DNA of 64,000 nucleotides from Pseudacidovorax intermedius (GTDB lineage: Bacteria > Pseudomonadota > Gammaproteobacteria > Burkholderiales > Burkholderiaceae_C), in assembly GCF_003350475.1 (NCBI RefSeq), contig NZ_QQAV01000009.1, forward strand, positions 124,001-188,000. The letters run 5' to 3'. Under the pieces are notes generated by a model. It worked only from the letters and a program-made list of their open reading frames with translations, did not search any database and had not been told where the DNA came from. How positions within the stretch are numbered: position 1 is the first letter of the stretch; each line of letters begins with the position of its first letter. This document shows, one piece after another, positions 35,000 to 44,137 of the stretch. Made by a program: the position numbers and the translations under genes.

Positions 35000-36256
35000 T
35001 CAGCGCCGCAGCAGGCGCTCCATGCCCAGGCCGTCGATGTCCACCTCGGGCTCGCGGCGGGCCACCAGATCGGCCAGCACGCGTGCGCTGCCGCATGACA
35101 GCGCCCAGCCGCTGGAGCCATGGCCCAGGTTCAGCCATACGCCGGGAACGCCGCTCGGGCCGATGATCGGCGGCCCGTCGGGCAGCATGGGGCGCGCGCC
35201 CTTCCACTGCTGCATGCCTGCGCTCAGATTGACGCCCCCCGGAAACCAGTCCTGCAGCACTTTGAAGAGCGTCGGCAGCGCCGCTGGATGGATGCGGCCG
35301 GGCTCGCCGCCGAGTTCGGCGCCGCCCGCCACGCGCACCCGCTGGCCTTGCCGCGAGATGGCCACCTTGAAGCGCTCGTCCATCACGGCGCTGCGCGGTG
35401 CATTCAAGGGCTCGCGTATCGGTGCGCTGATCGAGTGCCCGTACACCGGTGCGAGAGGGATCTGCAGTCCGAGGGGCGCCAGCAGCGGGACGGCGCCCAG
35501 GCCGGCGCAGACGACGATGGCATCGAATGCCACCGACTCGGAGCCCGAGGCCAGGCTGAGCGAACGCGGATGCGCAGCCGACAGCGGCGCGATGTCGCAG
35601 CCGAAATGGAACGCGGCCCCCAGGGCCTCGGCTTCGCGCTTGAGCAGCAGCGCGAACTGCCGGCAGTTGCCGACCTCGTCCTGGGGCAGGTGGATGGCAC
35701 CGGCCAGGGCCGTGCCTTCGGCCAGGCCGGGCTCGATGCGGCGGGCGGCATCGGCGTCGACCACTTCGAAGGCGGCGCCGGCTTCGCGCAGGACGTCCAG
35801 GCCGGGCTGGATCAGCTTCTGTTCGCGCGCGCCGCGCAGCAGGACGAGGTAGCCATCGCTGCGCTCATAGGCCAGCTCGCGGCCTTCCACGATCCCGTGC
35901 AGGCGCTGCCGGCTGTAGAAGGCCAGGCGCTGCATGCGGCCGCGGTTGGCCAGGTAGGTCTCGAGCCGGCAGGCCTTCTGCCAGGCGCGCATGAAGGCGA
36001 GGTCGCGGCGGTGCAGTGGCCAGCGCAGCTTGATGGCGCCATGGGCCGACAGCAGCGAGCGCAGCACCTTCATGCGCATGCCCGGCGCGGCCCACGGTGT
36101 GACGTAGCCGGGGGCGACAACGCCGGCGTTGGCGAAGCTCGATTCCTCGGCGGCCGCCTGGCGGCGTTCGAAGACGGCGACGTCGTGGCCGTCGCAGGCC
36201 AGTTCCCAGGCAGTGGTGACGCCGATGATCCCGGCGCCCACGATGGCGATTTTCAT
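35000..36256 (-). CDS. dadA: D-amino acid dehydrogenase, small-subunit type
   Basis: A 418-residue flavoprotein of the DAO family that oxidises D-amino acids, typically D-alanine, to oxo acids and passes electrons to the respiratory chain. The FAD fold GAGIIG is at residues 7-12, the conserved [21 protein letters not shown] follows near 40-60, and the C-terminal second FAD contact is [16 protein letters not shown]. Slightly shorter than E. coli DadA. No clear Shine-Dalgarno before ATG 36256. An inverted repeat at 36319-36334 lies upstream. Followed by nnr. Confidence 0.88.
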   Translation of the reverse strand: MKIAIVGAGIIGVTTAWELACDGHDVAVFERRQAAAEESSFANAGVVAPGYVTPWAAPGMRMKVLRSLLSAHGAIKLRWPLHRRDLAFMRAWQKACRLETYLANRGRMQRLAFYSRQRLHGIVEGRELAYERSDGYLVLLRGAREQKLIQPGLDVLREAGAAFEVVDADAARRIEPGLAEGTALAGAIHLPQDEVGNCRQFALLLKREAEALGAAFHFGCDIAPLSAAHPRSLSLASGSESVAFDAIVVCAGLGAVPLLAPLGLQIPLAPVYGHSISAPIREPLNAPRSAVMDERFKVAISRQGQRVRVAGGAELGGEPGRIHPAALPTLFKVLQDWFPGGVNLSAGMQQWKGARPMLPDGPPIIGPSGVPGVWLNLGHGSSGWALSCGSARVLADLVARREPEVDIDGLGMERLLRR

Positions 36257-36655
36257 TGGAGAGAAGAGGAGGGCAGGGCACGCCGCGCGCGGTCAGCCGA
36301 TGCGCGGAGCATAGTTCAGGCAACGTTTGTTGCCGGCTGTTGGCGGACCCGGCCTGACCGGATCTGCGGGGAAGCGATTCCGCTGCCGTCGTCCGTCGAT
36401 CTGCGAGGCCTGGCCGGGCGGCCGCTTGGCGGGGCGCTGCCGTCGAGGAGGGGCGGGCACGTGATACACTCCCGCGGTTTCGTCGGTCCCGGCTGTCTTT
36501 CTGCATGCCGGGTTGGGCCCAGGGCAGCATGTGGCTGTGTGGCTTGCCGGCGGAATTCATCCGCGAACCAGCCCATTCAAGGTGTTCGCCACCAGGCCTT
36601 GCTGCCCGGTGCGATATGCGGGCTGGATTCAAGACCCAACCTTTGGAGAACTGCA
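36257..36655. other. Intergenic region: dadA upstream region and rpsB leader
   Basis: About 400 nt between divergent dadA and rpsB with no gene. The left part holds the palindrome at 36319-36334 and a possible minus-strand -10 TATGCT (36308-36313) for dadA. On the plus strand TGATACACT near 36462-36470 is a possible -10 for rpsB, leaving a leader of about 180 nt. In gammaproteobacteria the rpsB leader is a structured S2-binding RNA; whether this leader acts likewise cannot be judged by eye. Confidence 0.4.
36319..36334. promoter_or_regulatory. Inverted repeat upstream of dadA
   Basis: GGCAAC-GTTT-GTTGCC is a perfect 6-4-6 palindrome 62 nt upstream of the dadA start, just upstream of a possible TATGCT -10. 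It could be an operator for dadA; the regulator is unknown. Confidence 0.35.
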
Positions 36656-37417
36656 ATGTCCACCACCATGCGTGAGATGCTGGAAGCCGGCGTCCACTTC
36701 GGCCACCAGACCCGTTTCTGGAACCCCAAGATGGCTCCGTTCATCTTCGGCCACCGGAACAAGATCCACATCATCAACCTGGAAAAGTCGCTGCCGATGT
36801 TCCAGGACGCGCAGAAATACGCCAAGCAGCTGGCTGCCAACCGCGGCACCATCCTGTTTGTCGGCACCAAGCGCCAGGCCCGTGAAATCGTCTCCGACGA
36901 AGCCCGCCGTGCTGGCATGCCCTTCGTCGAAACCCGTTGGCTCGGCGGCATGCTGACCAACTTCAAGACGGTCAAGACCTCCATCAAGCGCCTCAAGGAC
37001 ATGAAGGCCCAGCAGGAAGCTGGCCTCGAAGGCATGTCCAAGAAGGAACAGCTGACCTTCACCCGCGAGATCGAGAAGCTCGAGAAGGACATCGGCGGCA
37101 TCCAGGACATGAACGCCCTGCCGGACGCCATCTTCGTGATCGACGTGGGCTTCCACAAGATCGCCGTGTCCGAAGCCCGCAAGCTGGGCATTCCGCTGAT
37201 CGGCGTGGTCGACTCCAACCACTCGCCCGAAGGCATCGACTACGTGATCCCCGGCAACGACGACTCCTCCAAGGCCGTCGCGCTGTACGCCCGTGGCATC
37301 GCTGATGCTGTCATCGAAGGCCGCAACAATGCAGTCAATGACGTGGTCAAGGCCGTCGCCGAAGGCGAGGGCGACGAATACGTCGAAGTCGAAGACAACG
37401 CTTCCGCCTCGGCCTGA
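36656..37417 (+). CDS. rpsB: 30S ribosomal protein S2
   Basis: A 253-residue S2 protein of normal length, part of the 30S head/body junction. Family signatures [22 protein letters not shown] at the N-terminus (first S2 signature) and [33 protein letters not shown] near residues 160-190 are clear; the coiled-coil insertion is [21 protein letters not shown]. Start ATG 36656 follows GGAG (36645-36648). First of the rpsB-tsf-pyrH-frr cluster, with a hairpin between it and tsf. Confidence 0.97.
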   Translation: MSTTMREMLEAGVHFGHQTRFWNPKMAPFIFGHRNKIHIINLEKSLPMFQDAQKYAKQLAANRGTILFVGTKRQAREIVSDEARRAGMPFVETRWLGGMLTNFKTVKTSIKRLKDMKAQQEAGLEGMSKKEQLTFTREIEKLEKDIGGIQDMNALPDAIFVIDVGFHKIAVSEARKLGIPLIGVVDSNHSPEGIDYVIPGNDDSSKAVALYARGIADAVIEGRNNAVNDVVKAVAEGEGDEYVEVEDNASASA

Positions 37418-37436
37418 TTTCCAAGGCGGTCCGGAG

Positions 37437-37459
37437 AAGGGGCTTCGTGGCCCCTTTTT
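37437..37459 (+). terminator. Intercistronic terminator/attenuator between rpsB and tsf
   Basis: AAGGGGC-TTCGTG-GCCCCTT followed by T residues, a 7-bp GC-rich stem 20 nt after rpsB and 41 nt before tsf. It could partly terminate the rpsB transcript and set the S2:EF-Ts ratio. Confidence 0.7.
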
Positions 37460-37499
37460 CGTTCCTCTGGCTACTGAAAACGATCTACGGAGTTAAGAC

Positions 37500-38423
37500 A
37501 TGGCAGCAATTACCGCAAGCATGGTCGCCGAGCTGCGCGCCAAGACCGATGCCCCCATGATGGAATGCAAGAAGGCCCTGACCGAGGCTGAAGGCAACAT
37601 GGAAAAGGCCGAAGAGCTGCTGCGCGTCAAGCTGGGCAGCAAGGCCGGCAAGGCCGCCGCCCGCATCACCGCCGAAGGCGTGGTCGCTGCGAGCATCGAA
37701 GGCACCGTCGGTGCGCTGGTCGAAGTCAACAGCGAAACCGACTTCGTGAGCAAGAACGACAGCTTCATCGCCATGGCGCAGGCCGCAGCACAGCTGGTCG
37801 CGAAGCACAACCCGGCCGATGTGGCCGCGCTGGGCGCCCTGGAATACAGCCAGGACGGCTTCGGCCCCACGCTGGAAGACGTGCGCAAGGGCCTGATCGG
37901 CAAGATCGGCGAGAACATGTCGATCCGCCGCTTCAAGCGCTTCGACACCGGCGCCAAGTTGGCTTCCTACCTGCACGGCACGCGCATCGGCGTGGTCGTC
38001 GAGTACGAAGGTGACGACACGGCTGCCAAGGATGTGGCCATGCACGTGGCCGCCATGAAGCCCGTGGCGCTGTCCGCCAACGACGTGCCCGCCGAGCTGA
38101 TCGAGAAGGAACGCGCCGTGGCCGCCGGCAAGGCTGAAGAGGACCGCAAGGCCGCCGAAGCTGCAGGCAAGAAGCCCCAGCCCGACGACATCGTGGCCAA
38201 GCGCATCGAAGGCGGCGTGCAGAAGTACCTCAAGGAGGTCTCGCTGTTCAACCAGGCCTTCGTCAAGAACGACAAGCAGACCGTCGAGCAGATGCTCAAG
38301 GAGAAGGCCACGACCGTGAAGGGCTTCACCCTGTACGTCGTCGGCGAAGGCATCGAGAAGAAGGTCGACGACTTCGCGGCCGAAGTCGCTGCACAGGTGG
38401 CTGCCGCCAAGGCCGGCGCCTGA
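37500..38423 (+). CDS. tsf: Elongation factor Ts
   Basis: A 307-residue guanine-nucleotide exchange factor for EF-Tu. The N-terminal UBA-like domain carries [16 protein letters not shown], and the EF-Tu contact TDFV lies in [16 protein letters not shown] near residue 80. The middle insertion and C-terminal dimer region are complete. Preceded by a GGAG-type ribosome site and followed by a strong terminator, so rpsB-tsf form one unit, as in most bacteria. Confidence 0.97.
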   Translation: MAAITASMVAELRAKTDAPMMECKKALTEAEGNMEKAEELLRVKLGSKAGKAAARITAEGVVAASIEGTVGALVEVNSETDFVSKNDSFIAMAQAAAQLVAKHNPADVAALGALEYSQDGFGPTLEDVRKGLIGKIGENMSIRRFKRFDTGAKLASYLHGTRIGVVVEYEGDDTAAKDVAMHVAAMKPVALSANDVPAELIEKERAVAAGKAEEDRKAAEAAGKKPQPDDIVAKRIEGGVQKYLKEVSLFNQAFVKNDKQTVEQMLKEKATTVKGFTLYVVGEGIEKKVDDFAAEVAAQVAAAKAGA

Positions 38424-38435
38424 TCGTCCGCGCAG

Positions 38436-38477
38436 GCGGTGGCGGGCCCTGTAACGGGGCGTGCCACCGCTTTTTTC
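38436..38477 (+). terminator. Intrinsic terminator after tsf
   Basis: GCGGTGGC (38436-38443) pairs with GCCACCGC (38463-38470), with an additional inner GCCC/GGGC stem, followed by six T residues. It ends the rpsB-tsf transcript 12 nt after the tsf stop. Confidence 0.88.
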
Positions 38478-38530
38478 TTGCGCCTCACCACGTACACTCC
38501 CTCCCGCTTCAACATTCTGTTCCATTGCCT

Positions 38531-39253
38531 ATGCAAGACGCCTCTCCCGCCCATAAGCGTATTCTTCTCAAGCTGTCGGGCGAGGCGCTGATGGGCGACG
38601 ACGCCTTCGGCATCAATCGGGCGACCATCGTGCGCATGGTCGAGGAAGTGGCTGAAGTGGTGCGTCTGGGCGTCGAGGTGGCGGTGGTCATCGGCGGCGG
38701 CAACATCTTCCGCGGCGTCGCGGGCGGTGCCGTGGGCATGGACCGCGCGACGGCCGACTATATGGGCATGCTGGCCACGGTGATGAACTCGCTGGCCCTG
38801 GCCGACGCCATGAACAAGCAGGGCCTGACCGCGCGCGTCATGTCGGCCATCGCCATCGACCAGGTGGTGGAGCCGTACGTGCGGCCCAAGGCGCTTCAGT
38901 ACCTCGAAGAGGGCAAGGTGGTCGTGTTCGCCGCCGGCACCGGTAACCCCTTCTTCACGACCGACACCGCCGCCGCATTGCGGGGTGCCGAAGTGGGCGC
39001 CGAATTGGTGCTCAAGGCCACCAAAGTCGACGGCGTGTACAGCGCCGATCCCAAGAAGGATCCGTCGGCCCAGCGCTATTCATCGCTGTCCTTCGACGAG
39101 GCCATTTCCCAGAACCTCGGCATCATGGACGCGACCGCCTTCGCGCTGTGCCGCGATCAGAAACTGCCCATCAAGGTGTTCTCCATCTTCAAGGCCGGTG
39201 CCCTCAAGCGCGTGGTGCTGGGTGAGGACGAAGGCACCTTGGTGCATGTCTGA
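38531..39253 (+). CDS. pyrH: UMP kinase
   Basis: A 240-residue hexameric amino-acid-kinase-family UMP kinase making UDP from UMP and ATP. Motifs: [13 protein letters not shown] (phosphate/lysine site), [31 protein letters not shown], and [22 protein letters not shown], then [18 protein letters not shown] 38531 is chosen over TTG 38525. It begins a new transcript after the tsf terminator (TACACT near 38492 is a possible -10) and leads frr, uppS, cdsA and dxr. Confidence 0.96.
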   Translation: MQDASPAHKRILLKLSGEALMGDDAFGINRATIVRMVEEVAEVVRLGVEVAVVIGGGNIFRGVAGGAVGMDRATADYMGMLATVMNSLALADAMNKQGLTARVMSAIAIDQVVEPYVRPKALQYLEEGKVVVFAAGTGNPFFTTDTAAALRGAEVGAELVLKATKVDGVYSADPKKDPSAQRYSSLSFDEAISQNLGIMDATAFALCRDQKLPIKVFSIFKAGALKRVVLGEDEGTLVHV

Positions 39254-39268
39254 CAACGAGAACAAATC

Positions 39269-39829
39269 ATGACCATTGCCGATATCCGCACCGGGACCGA
39301 AGCCAAGATGAAGCAGACGCTGACCGCGCTGCAGGGCCATCTCGCCAAGATCCGTACGGGCCGCGCCAATCCGGCCTTGCTGGACAGCATCCATGTCGAG
39401 TATTACGGCTCGCAGGTGCCGCTGTCGCAGGTGGCCAATGTGGCCCTGCTCGACGCGCGCACCATCAGCGTCCAGCCCTGGGAAAAGAACATGGGCGCCA
39501 AGATCGAGAAGGCCATCCGCGAAAGCGATCTGGGCCTCAATCCCGCCAGCATGGGTGAGCTGATCCGCGTGCCGATGCCGCCGATGAGCGAGGAGCGCCG
39601 CAAGGAGATGACCAAGCTGGCGCGCCACGAGGGCGAGAACGCCAAGGTGGCCACGCGCAACCTGCGCCGCGATGCCAACGAGTCGGTCAAGAAGCTGGTC
39701 AAGGACAAGGCGGCGTCGGAAGACGACCAGAAGCGCGCCGAGGCCGAGATCCAGAAAATGACCGACCGCTACATCGCGGAGATCGACAAGCTGGTGGCGG
39801 CCAAGGAAGCCGACATCCTGGCCGTCTGA
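39269..39829 (+). CDS. frr: Ribosome recycling factor
   Basis: A 186-residue RRF that, with EF-G, splits the post-termination ribosome. Recognised by [34 protein letters not shown] and the C-terminal helix pair [25 protein letters not shown]. Normal length. It starts 15 nt after pyrH, in the classic pyrH-frr pair. Confidence 0.97.
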   Translation: MTIADIRTGTEAKMKQTLTALQGHLAKIRTGRANPALLDSIHVEYYGSQVPLSQVANVALLDARTISVQPWEKNMGAKIEKAIRESDLGLNPASMGELIRVPMPPMSEERRKEMTKLARHEGENAKVATRNLRRDANESVKKLVKDKAASEDDQKRAEAEIQKMTDRYIAEIDKLVAAKEADILAV

Positions 39830-39899
39830 GGCCCGCCCTGTCGCGTCGCCCATTCCCCGTGTCTTTTCCGGAACGCCGGAGCCAGGAGCCGACCCGTCC

Positions 39900-40640
39900 A
39901 TGACTGCCCAACGTGTGCCGCGCCATGTCGCCATCGTGATGGACGGCAACGGCCGCTGGGCGACGCGCCGGTTCCTTCCTCGGGTGGCCGGCCACCGTCA
40001 AGGCGTCGAATCACTGCGCCGCTGCGTCCGAGCCTGCTCCGACCGCGGCATCGAGGTGCTGACTGTCTTTGCGTTTTCCTCGGAGAACTGGAACCGGCCC
40101 AAGGACGAAGTCTCCGGCCTGATGGACCTGCTGCTGCTGGTGTTGCAGCGCGAGGTGCCACGGTTGGCTGCGGACGGGGTGCAACTGCATTTCGTGGGTG
40201 ATCGCACCGCCTTGTCGGCCCGGCTTGTGTCGGGCTTGTCCAAGGCCGAGGCGGACACTGCGCAGAACACGCGTTTGGTGCTGAACATCTGCTTCAACTA
40301 TGGCGGCCGTTGGGACATCGCCCAGGCGGCGGCCCAGTTGGCCCGGCATGGTCATCCCATCACCGAGGAAAGCCTCGGCCGGGCCATGGCGCTGGCGCAC
40401 AGCCCTGATCCGGACCTTGTGATCCGCACCGGGGGCGAGCAGCGCTTCTCCAACTTTCTGCTCTGGCAGAGCGCCTATTCCGAGCTGTACTTCACAGACT
40501 GCCTGTGGCCGGAGTTCGACGAGGCCGCGCTCGATCTGGCGATCGAGGCCTTCCGTGGCCGCGAGCGTCGCTTCGGCAAGACCTCTGAGCAGTTGGTGGC
40601 GGGCCACCAACCGCAGCCGCTGCAAAGCCAGGTGGCCTGA
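39900..40640 (+). CDS. uppS: Undecaprenyl pyrophosphate synthase
   Basis: A 246-residue cis-prenyltransferase that extends FPP with eight IPP units to C55-PP, the lipid carrier for peptidoglycan and O-antigen. The catalytic Asp lies in IVMDGNGRWA, the S/E/N motif is FAFSSENWNRP, and FNYGGRWDI and the C-terminal RTGGEQRFSNFLLWQSAYSE are present. One Glu replaces the usual consensus in TGGE as is common. It shares an operon with dxr, linking isoprenoid supply and use. Confidence 0.96.
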   Translation: MTAQRVPRHVAIVMDGNGRWATRRFLPRVAGHRQGVESLRRCVRACSDRGIEVLTVFAFSSENWNRPKDEVSGLMDLLLLVLQREVPRLAADGVQLHFVGDRTALSARLVSGLSKAEADTAQNTRLVLNICFNYGGRWDIAQAAAQLARHGHPITEESLGRAMALAHSPDPDLVIRTGGEQRFSNFLLWQSAYSELYFTDCLWPEFDEAALDLAIEAFRGRERRFGKTSEQLVAGHQPQPLQSQVA

Positions 40641-40652
40641 GCGACGGTCTCC

Positions 40653-41501
40653 ATGCTGAAGCAGCGCATCATCACCGCCCTCGTCCTGCTGGCCGTTCTG
40701 CTGCCGGCGCTCTTCTACCCATCGCCCGAGCCTTTCGCCGGCGTCATGCTGGTGCTGGTGGCCGCAGCAGGTTGGGAATGGGGCCGTCTCAACGGTTACC
40801 GCCAGGGCATCGCCTTGCTGCTGGGTGGCGAGATGGTGCTGCTGTGCGCGTTGTCGTGGTGGCTGGGGCTGCTGTCGAAGCCGTTGCCTTTGCTGTGGAC
40901 GGTGGCCGGCGCAGCCTGGGTGCTGGGTGGCGCCGCACTGCTGAAACTGGCGGTGCCGGGCTGGCCGCACATTCCAAAGGCCGTCCGTGTCGTTGGCGGG
41001 CTGCTGGCGCTGTGGGCGGCCTGGCTGGCGGCGGTGCAGGCGCGCACCATCGGCATCAATTTCCTGCTGTCGATTCTCGTCCTGGTCTGGGTGGCCGACG
41101 TGTTCGCGTACTTCGCGGGCCGCGCCTTCGGCCTTCGCTTCACCCATCGCAAGCTGGCGCCAGCCATCAGCCCTGGCAAGAGCTGGGAAGGCGTGTGGGG
41201 CGGCGTGGTTGGCGTGATCGTGCTGGCAGTGTGCTGGGTCTGGGCGGACCGGGCGGCCGCTGCCGTGGTCCCCAGCCTGTACACGCACCTGGCTGCACGC
41301 GGCTGGTGGCTGCTGCTGCTGGGCGTTGTGTTCCTTGCCGCGATGAGCGTGGTGGGCGACCTGGTCGAGTCGCTCATCAAGCGCAGCGCCGGCGCCAAGG
41401 ACAGCAGCGGACTGTTGCCGGGCCACGGTGGCGTGCTCGACCGCATCGATGCGCTGCTTCCGACACTGCCACTGGCGATGATGCTGTCGTCACTGGCCTG
41501 A
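40653..41501 (+). CDS. cdsA: Phosphatidate cytidylyltransferase
   Basis: A 282-residue polytopic membrane enzyme making CDP-diacylglycerol from phosphatidate and CTP. About eight hydrophobic segments are visible. The C-terminal CDS signature is complete: [20 protein letters not shown] followed by GVLDRIDAL. The loop [12 protein letters not shown] is also conserved. It begins 12 nt after uppS and is followed 19 nt later by dxr. Confidence 0.96.
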   Translation: MLKQRIITALVLLAVLLPALFYPSPEPFAGVMLVLVAAAGWEWGRLNGYRQGIALLLGGEMVLLCALSWWLGLLSKPLPLLWTVAGAAWVLGGAALLKLAVPGWPHIPKAVRVVGGLLALWAAWLAAVQARTIGINFLLSILVLVWVADVFAYFAGRAFGLRFTHRKLAPAISPGKSWEGVWGGVVGVIVLAVCWVWADRAAAAVVPSLYTHLAARGWWLLLLGVVFLAAMSVVGDLVESLIKRSAGAKDSSGLLPGHGGVLDRIDALLPTLPLAMMLSSLA

Positions 41502-41520
41502 TCTTCTTCAAGGGATTCCG

Positions 41521-42699
41521 GTGAGACAACGCGTGACCATCCTCGGGGCGACGGGCTCCGTGGGCACCAGCACCCTGGACGTGATCGCCCGCCATCCGGA
41601 CCGCTACGAGGTCTTCGCCCTGACGGCCGCCACCCGCGTCGATGAACTAGCCGCACAGTGCCTGCGTTTCCAGCCCCGGTTCGCCGTCATGGCCGACGAG
41701 CGGGCGGCGCGCGGCCTGGCCTCGCGCCTGGAGGCCGCCCAACTGTCCACCCGCGTCCTGAGCGGCCCGCAGGCGCTGGACGAGGTGGCGGCCCATCCCG
41801 ACGTCGATGCCGTGATGGCAGCCATCGTGGGCGCGGCCGGCCTGGCGTCGTGCCTTGCCGCCGCGGCGGCCGGCAAGCGGCTGCTTCTGGCCAACAAGGA
41901 GGCGCTGGTGGTGGGTGGCGCGCTGTTCATGGAGACGGTCCGCCGCGGTGGTGCGACCCTGCTGCCGATCGACAGCGAACATTCCGCCATCTTCCAGTGC
42001 CTGCCCGAAGACCCGGCCAGTTGGCCTCAACGGGTCGAGCGGCTGATCCTCACCGCGTCGGGCGGTCCCTTCCGTGGGCGCGACCCGTCCACTCTCTCGG
42101 ACGTGACGCCGGACCAGGCTTGCGCGCATCCCAACTGGGTGATGGGTCGCAAGATCTCGGTGGATTCCGCCACCATGATGAACAAGGCGCTGGAGGTGAT
42201 CGAGGCCCGGCATCTGTTCGGGCTGCCCCCGTCGCGCATCGAGGTGACGCTCCATCCGCAGAGCGTCATCCACTCCATGGTGGAGTTCATCGACGGCTCC
42301 GTGCTCGCGCAACTGGGGACGCCCGACATGCGCGTGCCGATCGCCTGCGGTCTGGCCTGGCCCGAACGGGTGGAGAGCGGTTCGCAGCGGCTCGACTTCC
42401 GTCAGCTGGCTTCGCTGACCTTCGAGGAGGCCGACGAGCGGCGCTTCCCGGGGCTTAAGCTTGCCTGGCAGGTGCTCGAGGCCGCGCCCGGCACGCCGGC
42501 GGTGCTCAACGCGGCGAACGAGGTGGCGGTGGCGGCCTTCCTGGACGGGCGGCTGCGCTTCGACAGGATCCACGCCGTCAACGTCGAAACTTTGGATCGT
42601 GTGCGGCCCTCGAAGGCGCAGTCCCTGGCCGATCTGCTGGATCTGGATGCGCAGGCCCGGCGTGCCGCCGAGCTTGCCGTCGGCCGGATGGCATCCTGA
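41521..42699 (+). CDS. dxr: 1-deoxy-D-xylulose 5-phosphate reductoisomerase
   Basis: A 392-residue NADPH enzyme forming 2-C-methylerythritol 4-phosphate, the committed step of the MEP isoprenoid route. NADPH motif [15 protein letters not shown] is at the start; [25 protein letters not shown] (metal/substrate site) and [10 protein letters not shown] follow. GTG 41521 is the start and the length is normal. It supplies IPP for the upstream uppS product. Confidence 0.96.
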   Translation: MRQRVTILGATGSVGTSTLDVIARHPDRYEVFALTAATRVDELAAQCLRFQPRFAVMADERAARGLASRLEAAQLSTRVLSGPQALDEVAAHPDVDAVMAAIVGAAGLASCLAAAAAGKRLLLANKEALVVGGALFMETVRRGGATLLPIDSEHSAIFQCLPEDPASWPQRVERLILTASGGPFRGRDPSTLSDVTPDQACAHPNWVMGRKISVDSATMMNKALEVIEARHLFGLPPSRIEVTLHPQSVIHSMVEFIDGSVLAQLGTPDMRVPIACGLAWPERVESGSQRLDFRQLASLTFEEADERRFPGLKLAWQVLEAAPGTPAVLNAANEVAVAAFLDGRLRFDRIHAVNVETLDRVRPSKAQSLADLLDLDAQARRAAELAVGRMAS

Positions 42700-42718
42700 C
42701 TGCAACCCCCTGCCTGCC

Positions 42719-44095
42719 ATGCTTACCCTCGTTGCCTTCGTCGTCGCGCTGGGGCTGCTGATCGCCGTCCATGAATACGGCCATTACCGCGTGGCCGTGG
42801 CCTGCAATGTGCGGGTCATCCGTTTCTCCATCGGTTTCGGTCCCGCCTTGTTGCGGTGGAAGCCTCGCCGGCAGCGTCCCGGCCAGGACACGGAGTTCGT
42901 CGTGGGCGCGTTGCCGCTGGGCGGTTACGTGCGCATGCTCGACGAGCGCGAGGCACCGGTGGCGCCCGAAGAGCGCCATCGCGCTTTCAATACGCAACCC
43001 TTGCAGTCCCGGGCCGCCATCGTGGCTGCCGGCCCTGTGGCCAACCTGCTGCTGGCCGTTCTTCTCTACGCGGTGGTGGGATGGATCGGCGTCCAGGAGC
43101 CTGCAGCCGTGATCGGCAAGCCCGCCGAATCTTCCTTGGCTGCCCAGGCTGGGCTTCAGGGCGGCGAACGGGTGTTGCGGGTGGGGGATGACGGCGCCGA
43201 CTCGCTCAGTCCCGTCTCCTCTTTCGAGGATCTTCGGTGGCAGGCGACGCGAGCCGCCCTGGACGGGCGCGACCTCCGGCTCGAGATCGAAGGCGCCGCA
43301 GGCCGAGGAACGCGCGAGGTGGTGCTGCCCCTGAGCAGCATGGGCGCACGAGATGCCGATCCGCAGATGTTCGCCAGGATCGGCCTGGCCGCGCCGTTCA
43401 CCCGCCCGATCATCGGCGAGGTCATGGCCGACGGGGCTGCAAGCCGGTCCGGCCTGAAGGCGGGCGACCAGGTCCTGTCGGTCGGCAGCACGGCGGTGAT
43501 CGACGGCCAGCACCTGCGCGAACTCATCCGCCGCTCGGTGGACGGGCGGGAAGGCCGCGCGCAACCCTGGCATCTCGAGCGGGACGGGCGGATGCTGACC
43601 CTGGAGGTGCGGCCCGACGTCCGCGACGAGTCGGGTACCGCCATCGGACGAATCGGCGCCTATGTCGGTGCCGCGCCCGAGATGGTGACGGTGCGGCAGG
43701 GCCCCCTGGATGGCCTCGTCAAGGGCGTACAACGCACCTGGGAGGTGTCGGCGCTGACGCTCAAGATGATGGGCAAGATGGTGATCGGGGAAGCGTCCAT
43801 CAAGAACATCAGCGGGCCGCTCACCATCGCCGATTACGCGGGCAAGTCCGCCAGCCTGGGGCTGACCCAATACCTCGTCTTCCTGGCCCTCATCAGCGTG
43901 AGTCTGGGCGTGCTGAACCTGCTGCCGCTGCCGGTCCTCGATGGAGGGCACCTGATGTATTATCTTTGGGAGGGCCTGACTGGCAGGGGCGTGTCCGACG
44001 CCTGGATGGAACGTCTTCAGCGTGGGGGTGTCGCGCTGCTGCTGGTGATGATGTCGATTGCACTCTTCAACGACGTGAATCGTCTCTTTGGTTAA
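42719..44095 (+). CDS. rseP: Site-2 zinc metalloprotease RseP
   Basis: A 458-residue inner-membrane protease that cleaves anti-sigma factor RseA and remnant signal peptides. The zinc motif is H18-E19-Y-G-H22 in the first membrane helix (Tyr in place of the common Phe). Two PDZ domains lie at about 115-290, and the C-terminal LNLLPLPVLDGGHLMYY supplies the third ligand in the LDG motif. Start ATG 42719 begins the first helix; the frame is open upstream over dxr. It sits directly before bamA, the usual order. Confidence 0.95.
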   Translation: MLTLVAFVVALGLLIAVHEYGHYRVAVACNVRVIRFSIGFGPALLRWKPRRQRPGQDTEFVVGALPLGGYVRMLDEREAPVAPEERHRAFNTQPLQSRAAIVAAGPVANLLLAVLLYAVVGWIGVQEPAAVIGKPAESSLAAQAGLQGGERVLRVGDDGADSLSPVSSFEDLRWQATRAALDGRDLRLEIEGAAGRGTREVVLPLSSMGARDADPQMFARIGLAAPFTRPIIGEVMADGAASRSGLKAGDQVLSVGSTAVIDGQHLRELIRRSVDGREGRAQPWHLERDGRMLTLEVRPDVRDESGTAIGRIGAYVGAAPEMVTVRQGPLDGLVKGVQRTWEVSALTLKMMGKMVIGEASIKNISGPLTIADYAGKSASLGLTQYLVFLALISVSLGVLNLLPLPVLDGGHLMYYLWEGLTGRGVSDAWMERLQRGGVALLLVMMSIALFNDVNRLFG

Positions 44096-44137
44096 CCTTC
44101 AGCCGGCCCCTGGCGGCGCCGGCCTTCTTCTTCACAC

